Below, piece by piece: positions 1-7,158 of a stretch of DNA of 64,000 nucleotides. Positions within the stretch are counted from its first letter, which is position 1, and each line of letters opens with the position of its first letter. The position numbers and the translations under genes are program-made. The DNA is from JAJRZL01 sp964557855 (GTDB lineage: Bacteria; Zixibacteria; MSB-5A5; GN15; FEB-12), in contig CAZLBP010000015.1 of the NCBI GenBank assembly GCA_964557855.1, positions 18,161 to 82,160 of the forward strand, read 5' to 3'. The notes beneath the pieces were generated by a model. That model saw only the letters and a list, made by a program, of their open reading frames with translations. It was not told the origin of the DNA and searched no databases.

Positions 1-199
1 CGATCGCTACCAACACCATACCCCATTTGAGGGACGAAAGGCGCTGCAGTTCGGCGGTCCGCATGAACAGGTGCTTCACCTTGTCGTCAACCATGCCTTT
101 TTCGATAAGTTTGTGGCGGGTTTTGGTTTCCGCGACAATTTTGACGATCGCTACGATCGCGCCGAAGATGATCGCCGGTATCAGGATTTCTGAGTACAT
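1..199 (-). CDS. Small membrane protein, 3' end cut off by window edge
   Basis: The 66 visible codons begin MYSEILIPAIIFGAIVAIVK, a hydrophobic N-terminal segment consistent with one membrane helix. A charged stretch (KTRHKLIEKGMVDDKVKHLF) follows, and then the start of what may be a second helix near the window edge. The start at 199 is supported by a TGGAGGAA ribosome site just upstream. The gene diverges from the ECF sigma factor at 341. The arrangement resembles the small DUF6249-type membrane proteins found beside sigma/anti-sigma pairs in related bacteria, but that family name is only a suggestion. The C-terminus is not visible and no function can be assigned. Confidence 0.7.
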   Translation of the reverse strand, partial: MYSEILIPAIIFGAIVAIVKIVAETKTRHKLIEKGMVDDKVKHLFMRTAELQRLSSLKWGMVLVAI

Positions 200-340
200 C
201 ACAATATTCCTCCAAATCAGTTGGTTTAATTTGTTGCTTTATAAGACCTCTCTATCACGATATTGTTGCACCGGCTTGCTTGCTTGTATTGCAACATCTT
301 TTGCTGCTATTTGTCGTATACAGGTGGTAGAGGAAACTGA

Positions 341-919
341 ATGACAGATGACCGTCCCTTAATATCCGAGATTCTGGCCGGAAACCAGGCCGCATATCAG
401 ACCTTTGTCGAGAAGTACCAGAGACTTGTGGCTCACGTGGTGTATCGTATGGTACCGAATGACTCCGACCGCGAAGACATTTGCCAGGATGTGTTCTTGA
501 AAGCCTATTCCAGCCTGGGTTCCTTTCAGTTTGGCTGCAAGGTGTCCACCTGGCTGGCACGGATTACTCACAACACTTGTCTGAATTACCTTGAAAAAAA
601 GAAGGTCCCTCTGCTGGATGATATGGTCTCTGACGGACATGGTGATCCATGGGGCGTAGTCGCCGGTGACGCCGCGACCCCCCTGGAGCTGGTGGAAGGA
701 CAGGACCTGAGCCGGGTCGTGCGGGAGGAAATCAACCTGCTGCCCCCCTTGTATGGAGTTCTGGTAGCGTTGTTCCATCTGGAAGATATGCCGTATGACC
801 AGATTGCGGATGTTACCGGAATGCCGATGGGAACGGTCAAGAACTACCTGTTCCGTGCCCGGAAAAAGCTGAAAGAACGGATAACGGAAAGATATCGAGC
901 GGAGGAAATATGGCGGTAA
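341..919 (+). CDS. ECF-family RNA polymerase sigma factor
   Basis: A 192-residue sigma-70 family protein of extracytoplasmic-function size. Region 2 lies at about residues 15-85 and includes SDREDICQDVFLKAY and the promoter-melting segment STWLARITHNTCLNYL. Region 4 lies at about 125-185 and shows an LPPLYGVLVALFHLEDMPYD helix and a DNA-binding helix-turn-helix ending in MGTVKNYLFRARKKL. It would direct core RNA polymerase to a small regulon. Its stop overlaps the start of the next gene by 10 bp, so it is translationally coupled to the zinc-finger anti-sigma factor, the usual arrangement for this class. The ATG at 341 follows a purine-rich AGAGGAAAC site. The specific signal is unknown. Confidence 0.93.
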   Translation: MTDDRPLISEILAGNQAAYQTFVEKYQRLVAHVVYRMVPNDSDREDICQDVFLKAYSSLGSFQFGCKVSTWLARITHNTCLNYLEKKKVPLLDDMVSDGHGDPWGVVAGDAATPLELVEGQDLSRVVREEINLLPPLYGVLVALFHLEDMPYDQIADVTGMPMGTVKNYLFRARKKLKERITERYRAEEIWR

Positions 920-1425
920 GACACGTGACAGATGAAGAGATACAGGCCTACCTGGATGAAGGGAGCGATGTCGGATACGCAGCTTTCGAGACTCATGTGC
1001 AAGTTTGCGAGTCATGCCGAAGCAGGTTGGCGCACTATAAGGTGCTGTATCAGGGATTGCGAGATGACCGTGGCTACGATCTTAATCCGGGCTTTTCCGA
1101 CGCCGTCATGGCGCGGGTGGCAGTCGGCCATATAGAATCATCACGTTGGAGCAGGATCAACTCCATCGCCGTGATTCTGGGCAGCCTGGTATTGCTCGGT
1201 CTGCTGGTATACTTCCTGGACTTGCGATCGCTTGGCGCGGCGCTGGCCCAGCCGTTCGCTCCGCTCGCGCAGACGGGCGTCCGCCTTATGGACAAGTTCG
1301 GTCCCCTGCTCTCCAGCGGGCAGGTGAATGTTGGCGTCTATATCTTCTGTGGTCTGATTCTGGCGGTCGTATCGTTCTTGGATTATATCCTGTTTCATGT
1401 AAAAGACCGTACCTATTGTTTGTAA
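910..1425 (+). CDS. Zinc-finger anti-sigma factor, membrane-anchored
   Basis: A 171-residue protein with an N-terminal anti-sigma zinc motif, H29-x3-C33-x2-C36 (THVQVCESC), typical of the zf-HC2/ZAS domain that binds ECF sigma factors. Hydrophobic segments at about residues 82-104 and 142-162 should anchor it in the inner membrane, so sigma release would respond to an envelope or redox signal. The start overlaps the sigma gene (ATGGCGGTAA), which indicates a two-gene operon. A strong intrinsic terminator follows 29 bases after the stop. The linker between the two membrane segments is proline- and alanine-rich with no recognisable sensor domain. Confidence 0.88.
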   Translation: MAVRHVTDEEIQAYLDEGSDVGYAAFETHVQVCESCRSRLAHYKVLYQGLRDDRGYDLNPGFSDAVMARVAVGHIESSRWSRINSIAVILGSLVLLGLLVYFLDLRSLGAALAQPFAPLAQTGVRLMDKFGPLLSSGQVNVGVYIFCGLILAVVSFLDYILFHVKDRTYCL

Positions 1426-1453
1426 GCAGTTGATTTATTTGCTGTCAAATGTG

Positions 1454-1485
1454 GCAGGTATCTGGTGATACCTGCTTCTTTTTTT
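1454..1485 (+). terminator. Rho-independent terminator of the sigma/anti-sigma operon
   Basis: A perfect 9-bp stem (GCAGGTATC / GATACCTGC) with a TGGT tetraloop is followed directly by TTCTTTTTTT. Confidence 0.93.
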
Positions 1486-1589
1486 GCGGTTTGCGTGATT
1501 TGGCTGGAAATAGCTGGAATCTCGATGGTCGGCGGCTTATTATGGCGGCATGCAAAATGTAAATACCGATAGATGCAAGAGAGAGCGGT

Positions 1590-2054
1590 ATGAGTGAGGA
1601 GAAGCTCGAAGTTACGATTGAACAGGTCAACGATTTCCAATTCAATGTTACATTCAATCCGGAGAACGTTGAGTTGTTGATGGATGAACCGGAGCCGGTG
1701 GGGCTGGGGAAGGGTCCCAATGCCAGCAAGGTGCTATCGGCGGCGGTGGGCAACTGTCTGACGGCCAGCCTGCTGTTCTGTTTGCAGAAAGCGCGCGCGG
1801 AGCCGAAGTACATGAAAACCAAAGTGGTGACATCGCTCGAACGGAACGAGCAGAAGCGGATGCGGATCGGTGGGGCCGACGTCGAGATCACAGTCGATAT
1901 GGATGTCGAAGCCGCGAAGCGGATGGACCGTTGTTTGGGCATATTCGAGAGCTTTTGTGTGGTAACCCAGTCGGTGCGCAATGGTATTGACGTCAAGGTC
2001 AAGGTTCTCGACACCGGGGGCGAGGTTTTGTACGATTCGCGGAATGAGGGGTAG
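1590..2054 (+). CDS. OsmC/Ohr-family peroxidase-like protein
   Basis: A 154-residue protein of the OsmC superfamily, thiol peroxidases that reduce organic hydroperoxides. The two conserved cysteines are present: C56 in VGNCLTAS at the start of the long central helix and C123 in ESFCVVTQSV. The substrate-loop sequence GLGKGPNASKVLSAAVGNCL is typical of the OsmC-like branch rather than of classical Ohr. Length is normal for the family. The gene stands alone between a terminator and a palindrome-rich gap, with a GAGAG-type ribosome site. Substrate preference cannot be read from the sequence. Confidence 0.88.
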   Translation: MSEEKLEVTIEQVNDFQFNVTFNPENVELLMDEPEPVGLGKGPNASKVLSAAVGNCLTASLLFCLQKARAEPKYMKTKVVTSLERNEQKRMRIGGADVEITVDMDVEAAKRMDRCLGIFESFCVVTQSVRNGIDVKVKVLDTGGEVLYDSRNEG

Positions 2055-2156
2055 GTTCGTCGCGGTAAAGGACGCAGCCGGCGCGTCGAGCACCGCCGTC
2101 AAGAGGGGAAATTATTGTAGGAGGGTCAGCCGGACTTTGGAAGGCGTCAGCTCACA

Positions 2157-2305
2157 CCCCGCCGTGGGCGGGTCAGAACCGGTTCTTGTGACAGCGTGGC
2201 CGGGGTGGCGCACCGCTTGCGGTGCGGGACTATTCCCGTGTTCCGGCTAAACGCAGGGGTAACCCAGCGTGGTTACCCTTCAGTCAGGCGACCACATGGG
2301 GTCGC
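2157..2305. repeat. Cluster of small hairpins in a gene-free stretch
   Basis: The gap from 2055 to 2703 has no convincing gene. Its first half holds successive near-perfect palindromes. They are CCCGCC/GGCGGG near 2157-2171, GCACCGC-TT-GCGGTGC at 2210-2225, GGGTAACC-cagcgt-GGTTACCC at 2257-2278 and GCGACC/GGTCGC at 2288-2305. Open frames through it are short and look like no known protein. Confidence 0.6.
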
Positions 2306-2428
2306 TCCTCCTGACCCTCCGAGCGTCACGATGGGGTTCGTGGCGGCGCTTTCGAAATGCGACGGTTTGATGATCGGGACTGGACCCCCGCTTTCGGGTC
2401 AGTTGCAAGAGTACTATTTGTCTGTTGT

Positions 2429-2560
2429 GGCAGGTCTTGCGACTCCACGTCAGTGGAGTCGTGTGACCTGCCGCTGTTACAGTTCAATGACTTACGTATC
2501 AGATCACAATCCCGCTGACGCAGGATCAAGACCTGACACAAGAGCACGTGGGGTTGTTCA
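2429..2560. repeat. Dispersed nested-palindrome repeat, copy 1
   Basis: A nested hairpin has outer arms GGCAGGTC (2429-2436) / GACCTGCC (2465-2472) and inner arms GACTCCAC-GTCA-GTGGAGTC (2441-2460). It is followed by a second, decayed palindrome and the tail GTGGGGTTGTTCAACA. The same order of elements recurs at 33585-33720, and the tail recurs near 32059-32110. Confidence 0.8.
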
Positions 2561-2626
2561 ACATTCCCTGTCGCGGGGGTGACAGAAAAGAGGACAGAGT
2601 CGCCTGACGCCAGGTTCGAAATACGC

Positions 2627-2667
2627 GTCGGGTCACATTCGCTGCTCTATAGCGAACGGGACCCGAC
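2627..2667. repeat. Large hairpin upstream of the dockerin gene's stop
   Basis: GTCGGGTC (2627-2634) pairs with GACCCGAC (2660-2667), and an inner stem TTCGCT/AGCGAA lies between them. The outer arms match the GTGTCGGGTC/GACCCGACAC arms of the second palindrome in the repeat at 33585-33720. It may double as a weak terminator-like structure for the minus-strand gene ending at 2704. Confidence 0.6.
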
Positions 2668-2703
2668 TCAACTTGGGCCTGGTATTCGGCTCCAGTTGTC
2701 CAG

Positions 2704-4962
2704 TTACTCGCACACCGGGGGTGGGCCGCCTCTGAAGAGGAAGTCGACCAGGTAGGACAAATCAGCCACGTCAATCGGGCCACCCGGGCCGGTGATACCG
2801 TCGACATTGGCGGCTACGATTGTCGGTGGGGTCGGGCCGCCCCGGAAGAGATAATCCACGAGAAAGCTGAGATCGGCCACATCCACCGGCCCGGCCGGGC
2901 CGGTCAATCCATCGATATTGCCGCACTCAATATCGTAGTAGATTATCGAGCGGACTTCCGACTCGGAACCGTTGTTCGCCAGATCAGCGGCCGTCACTTT
3001 CCAGTATGACGTGTCGTTCGCCATCAGTGGGTCCGGAGGCGTGAAAAACGTGTCCGTGACTATATAGCTGTTGGTTTCCGGTCCCTCCGGGAAGGTGTTA
3101 TCGGTCGATATATGCAGCTCGTATGTCGCGCCGGGTTCGATTCCGCCCAGCGAGTATTCGAAGGTCGGGGTGGAATTCAGAGTTTCCTTACCGTCGGCGG
3201 GCGCCAGCAATATGGGTGTAGCGGGCGGTGTTTGATCAAGCCTGAACGAGCGCGTCACGGAGTAGGCCGAGCTGTCGCTGTTGTCGGAATTCAAGGCCTT
3301 CACGCGCCAGTGCCAGGCGCCTTCACCGAGACCGGGGATACTCACGAACGGCGTGTCAACTTCCTGCGTGACCACGTCGACCGTGAACTGGGAATCCTTC
3401 GCCAGCTCGATTCGGTAGTGATCCTGGTCGTGTTTCCAGGCGGTTGCCCATGAAAAGCTGCTGATATCCTGGGCAACGAGACCGTTCTCGGGAGTCAATA
3501 ATCGCGGCTCCAGAATGGGCAGGTACCAGTTGGCGGTGTATATTTCCGAGTTACCGTCGCGGGAATCGGTCCAGACGGCGTTCAACTTATCGTAGTAGGC
3601 CGTAACACCGATGTATTCGCCGATCAGGCCGGCCCGACCGGCCATGCGCAGGGGGACGACGATGCCGTTTTTATCAACCGTATACGGCTCTTGTGTGTCC
3701 TGAGCCTTCAGGTTCGATGGTGACGACGAGACCTCCGAAATGCGATGATTGGAACTGAATGAAAGGCCGCCATCAAATGAGTAAGCCGCGAAGAGGTCAA
3801 ACAGGAAGTAGTTCGGCGAGTCGTGTCGCTGATCGTAGAATATGACCACGATGACGCCCTCCTGGTTGACGATTAACCACGGATGAAAGTTGTCTATGAA
3901 ATCCGAATTAAGATCGTCGTTGATTGGAATCCGTTCGGACCACGTAACGGCGTTGTCCGTCGAGCGGACGAAATCAACATCGGTATTGCCGGCATCTTCC
4001 GGACCCTCATTGGTGAAAGAGATGTAGATATTACCGTCAAAGGGACCGCCGCTGATGTCGGCGTCGGCTGCCGGCTGGGAGTACGTGTTGATGCCCCCAT
4101 CGGCGCTGGTGTAGCCGGACACCGGCAGCACGTGGTCTTCGTAGGTGAACGTCTGGCCGCCATCAGTTGAGACCACGTGCTTGAGCATCGTTTCTCCGCT
4201 GCAGGTGGCGCCGGAATCCAGGGCGAAGCCCTGCCAGAAGACATGAACGTCGCCGTTGGACGATACGACCGGAATAGAGAACTGCCCGGCATCGATCTCA
4301 CTCCCGCCGCATCCGGTGGAGGTCTGGATGGGCCCGACGACGACGGTATCTTCGAACGTCGCCATGCCGTCCGTGGAGCGCACGAACACGATGCGGTCGG
4401 GATTGGGAAAGCGGGTCCAGGAACAATAGATATTGCCGTCATGCGTCCCGCCGGTGCGATCGGCCGTGATGAACTGCTTGTCTTCGAAGATGTTGGGATC
4501 GTTCGACCAGACTCCGAGGACGGGACCGGTCCAGGAAATACCCTTGTCGGTCGACTTGTAGAAGGCGATCGTTGACAGGTTCGTGAATCCGAAAGCGTCC
4601 CAATCCAGTGCCGACATATAGAAATTCCCTGATGCGTCAACAGTCATAGTCGGATCGGATTGTTGTGAGTCCGTTCCGAACACCTGCAGCCAGTCATCGA
4701 TCAGGGAATCGGCCCAGGTCTGGCCGCCGTCGATTGAACGGCCGATGCCGATCTGCCGGTAGCCGAGACGGAAATCGCGCCAGTTGGCGATGATCACATT
4801 GGAATCGGTGGGACAAATAAAGACTTGTTCCTCATTATTTAGTTGTGGGATTGTGGTGATGCGGATGTTGGGCGGCGGGGGCAGGCTGCTCTCGGCAAGC
4901 GAGGCAGCCGACAGGACGAGCGTGAGGCTGACAATTGTCAGGACTGTGAGCACTCGATTCAT
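2704..4962 (-). CDS. Secreted sialidase-like Asp-box protein with C-terminal dockerin
   Basis: A 752-residue exported protein. The N-terminus MNRVLTVLTIVSLTLVLSA is a signal peptide. The first half contains several Asp-box/BNR motifs (SIDGGQTW, STDKGISW, STDGGQTF, STDNAVTW, SFDGGLSF), which form the turns of a six-bladed sialidase-type propeller. Fibronectin-III-like segments follow (WKHDQDHYRIELAKDS region). The last 65 residues are a dockerin-like pair (PVDVADLSFLVDYLFRGG and PIDVADLSYLVDFLFRGG). The start at 4962 is preferred because of the GGAGAAAAG ribosome site and the signal peptide. A 38-codon upstream extension is possible in frame but lacks support. Asp-boxes also occur in non-enzymatic propellers, and no sialidase catalytic set was confirmed, so enzymatic activity is uncertain. 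Confidence 0.85.
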   Translation of the reverse strand: MNRVLTVLTIVSLTLVLSAASLAESSLPPPPNIRITTIPQLNNEEQVFICPTDSNVIIANWRDFRLGYRQIGIGRSIDGGQTWADSLIDDWLQVFGTDSQQSDPTMTVDASGNFYMSALDWDAFGFTNLSTIAFYKSTDKGISWTGPVLGVWSNDPNIFEDKQFITADRTGGTHDGNIYCSWTRFPNPDRIVFVRSTDGMATFEDTVVVGPIQTSTGCGGSEIDAGQFSIPVVSSNGDVHVFWQGFALDSGATCSGETMLKHVVSTDGGQTFTYEDHVLPVSGYTSADGGINTYSQPAADADISGGPFDGNIYISFTNEGPEDAGNTDVDFVRSTDNAVTWSERIPINDDLNSDFIDNFHPWLIVNQEGVIVVIFYDQRHDSPNYFLFDLFAAYSFDGGLSFSSNHRISEVSSSPSNLKAQDTQEPYTVDKNGIVVPLRMAGRAGLIGEYIGVTAYYDKLNAVWTDSRDGNSEIYTANWYLPILEPRLLTPENGLVAQDISSFSWATAWKHDQDHYRIELAKDSQFTVDVVTQEVDTPFVSIPGLGEGAWHWRVKALNSDNSDSSAYSVTRSFRLDQTPPATPILLAPADGKETLNSTPTFEYSLGGIEPGATYELHISTDNTFPEGPETNSYIVTDTFFTPPDPLMANDTSYWKVTAADLANNGSESEVRSIIYYDIECGNIDGLTGPAGPVDVADLSFLVDYLFRGGPTPPTIVAANVDGITGPGGPIDVADLSYLVDFLFRGGPPPVCE

Positions 4963-5129
4963 GACTTTTCTCCAAAGTTGTCGAACGTTGTTTGTTGTCG
5001 GCGGTCCTAAGTCGTGGTTGAGATGAGTTCTACATATATAAACGGGCTCCCGATGCCAGATGTTGCAGTGAATCATCAGGAGCCGTTGTGCTTGTGTGAA
5101 TTTGTGGGTTACATGAAACAGAACGCCCG

Positions 5130-6938
5130 CTAGTCACAACATTGCGGTGGTGCGGCGCCGCCCTTGAAAAGATAATCGACCAGGTAGGTCAAATCGGTTA
5201 CGTTTATTTCCGTATTGCAGTCGACGTCGGCCGTTTCCGGCGGGATCGCCGGCGGGCCGCCCTTAAACAGATGATCGACGAGGTACGACAAATCGGAGAC
5301 GGCAATCCCCGGCGTACCGTCGACATCGCCATGCATCAAGCACAGGGAAACCGTGCCTGACACGGTCACGGGAGCGTAAGCGAGAAGCGGCCAACTGAAC
5401 GACGGGTTGTATATCATGTAGCCGTCCAGGTCTATGTTCGCGACCTGGTCTGGCTGTGCGCCCAGGGCGATTTTGAAGAACAGGGAGGCAACCGGTCCCT
5501 CACCGGGTTCGAGGTAGGGCGACGAGCCGGAATATGAACAGATGAGACTGATCGTCTTGCGTTTGTTGTTGGGATCGCTGTTGATGTATCTCTGTTCTTC
5601 GAAGTAGTCCGTACGGCAGCCGACCGTGGAGAACGAATCCAGGGTCAATCCCAGCGTGCCGGCATATTCGACCGGAATGAGCAGGCTCTGGAGAGGTACG
5701 TTGTTGCGAGCCGATACGATTAGTTCGACCGTTGTGCCCACGTTGCCGTGAATGTCCGGCGCCTTGAGCGTATCCGCGAGCGTGACTATGAAATTCGGTC
5801 TGGTGCGGGTGTAGATCTCCCCGCCGGCGTCGATTTCGATGCTCACATCGTGCATGCCGGCCGTATTGTACGTATGCGATACATACTGACCGAGAGCCGA
5901 ATCACCATCGCCGAAATACCACTTCCACGAATCGACCTCTAATCCCGAGTATGCCTGGAAGTTAACTTCCAGTGGCACCCAGCCGAAGTTGGTGTCGGCA
6001 AAGATGCCGACACCGCCGTTGTAGTTGACATAATTGGCGGCGTAACCAATCTGTGAGCAGCCGTACATGATGCGCATGTAACCGTCTTCACCCCAGCCCG
6101 GCCCCCAGGAGTTCCTCATGATCCAGACGCCCTGGTACCCCTGGCTATCATCCCAGCCTACCAGGACGACAGCGTGATTGATTTCCCCACTGCCGCAGCC
6201 GTTGAACACGCCGCCGTTGTATCCCTGGAAAGCCGAGTTGACGTGCACGGCGACGGAAACCGGGCCATATTCCAAAATAGCTTGTTTTATCAGTTCTGCT
6301 CCGGGGACACTGCCCGAGCCGCCAATGTACGCCCACGAATCCAGCAGGTAAGGGTGAGGATCGGGACATTCGCAGGCCGCGTCCCAGCCCACGTACGGGT
6401 AGTCGGCTTCCAGGACGGCTCCGGTGCTGTCGCAGATGTCTTTGTAGCTCAGGTGGTAACCGTGCGCGAACCAGCCGCCGTCGCAACTCCAGCCATGTCG
6501 GTTGCAGCTTACCAGCCACTGCTCGGAGAGATCTTCAACGACGCCGTCCTGAATCAGAATATTGCATTCCAGTGCGCCGACTGTGCTGAACGCCCAGCAG
6601 CTGCCGCAGCCGGCCTGGTTCCTGATCGGTGTGCAACCATTGTGGTCCCGCCAGTCAAACGCTTCGGGTATATCACGGGTGATTTTCGGCATCGGGTCGA
6701 ACGTGGCCGTGCTTTGCCAGTCCGGTGGTTCTTTCAGCCCGCAGAGCTGATCCAGAGGGAATGTGGTCGCATCGTTCTCGCCCACTTCGAACGTCCAGCC
6801 TTCCACCTCGGCCCTTTTCTGTAGTTCCGCAATGTCGGCGTCGGTCAGCTGAGCGAATGCTGACCCGACAAAGATCAACGAAGTTACAATGGTGAGGAAA
6901 GAGATTGTCAGCGGTAAATCTCCGAGACGATGCTTCAT
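5130..6938 (-). CDS. Secreted papain-family (C1A) cysteine protease with PKD, cohesin-like and dockerin domains
   Basis: A 602-residue exported protein: signal peptide (1-29), short propeptide-like region, then a papain-type catalytic domain at about residues 92-300. All catalytic residues are visible: Q108 and C114 in NQAGCGSCWAFS, H255 in INHAVVLVGW and N276 in RNSWGPGWGEDGYMRI. A PKD domain follows (WYFGDGDS...VSHTY, about 315-380). Next is a beta-rich stretch of about 140 residues that resembles a cohesin fold (GNVGTTVELIVSARNN onward), and then two dockerin-like repeats. An AAAGGA ribosome site and a promoter at 7058-7085 support the start at 6938. A cohesin-like module and a dockerin in one chain could allow proteins of this set to bind each other, but this is inference. 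Confidence 0.93.
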   Translation of the reverse strand: MKHRLGDLPLTISFLTIVTSLIFVGSAFAQLTDADIAELQKRAEVEGWTFEVGENDATTFPLDQLCGLKEPPDWQSTATFDPMPKITRDIPEAFDWRDHNGCTPIRNQAGCGSCWAFSTVGALECNILIQDGVVEDLSEQWLVSCNRHGWSCDGGWFAHGYHLSYKDICDSTGAVLEADYPYVGWDAACECPDPHPYLLDSWAYIGGSGSVPGAELIKQAILEYGPVSVAVHVNSAFQGYNGGVFNGCGSGEINHAVVLVGWDDSQGYQGVWIMRNSWGPGWGEDGYMRIMYGCSQIGYAANYVNYNGGVGIFADTNFGWVPLEVNFQAYSGLEVDSWKWYFGDGDSALGQYVSHTYNTAGMHDVSIEIDAGGEIYTRTRPNFIVTLADTLKAPDIHGNVGTTVELIVSARNNVPLQSLLIPVEYAGTLGLTLDSFSTVGCRTDYFEEQRYINSDPNNKRKTISLICSYSGSSPYLEPGEGPVASLFFKIALGAQPDQVANIDLDGYMIYNPSFSWPLLAYAPVTVSGTVSLCLMHGDVDGTPGIAVSDLSYLVDHLFKGGPPAIPPETADVDCNTEINVTDLTYLVDYLFKGGAAPPQCCD

Positions 6939-7057
6939 GATAAACGTCCTTTCTTCGGTTATCTGCTCTCGGGCTCTCTCCGGTCGGAGCAACCGGCAGG
7001 ATATGACCCGATCGGATTTCCAAGCCGCCCGTAAGACACGGTCAATTACCGACTAAT

Positions 7058-7085
7058 AATATAGCACAAAAACTCTATTTGTCCA
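7058..7085 (-). promoter_or_regulatory. Predicted sigma-70-type promoter for the C1A protease gene
   Basis: Reading the minus strand, TGGACA, a 16-base spacer and TATATT are seen. The expected transcript start is near 7051, giving a leader of about 110 bases before the ATG at 6938. This agrees with the shorter translation start. Confidence 0.65.
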
Positions 7086-7158
7086 CTTCAAAAGACCGGA
7101 TTTCATGTGACTCCCGGTCCGGGTGTGGAAAAGCTGTTGACTTATTGTCCATGATCGG

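Noticed and set aside
2196..2582. 128-codon frame in the hairpin-rich gap
   Set aside because: It runs through several perfect palindromes and a dispersed repeat and resembles no known protein.
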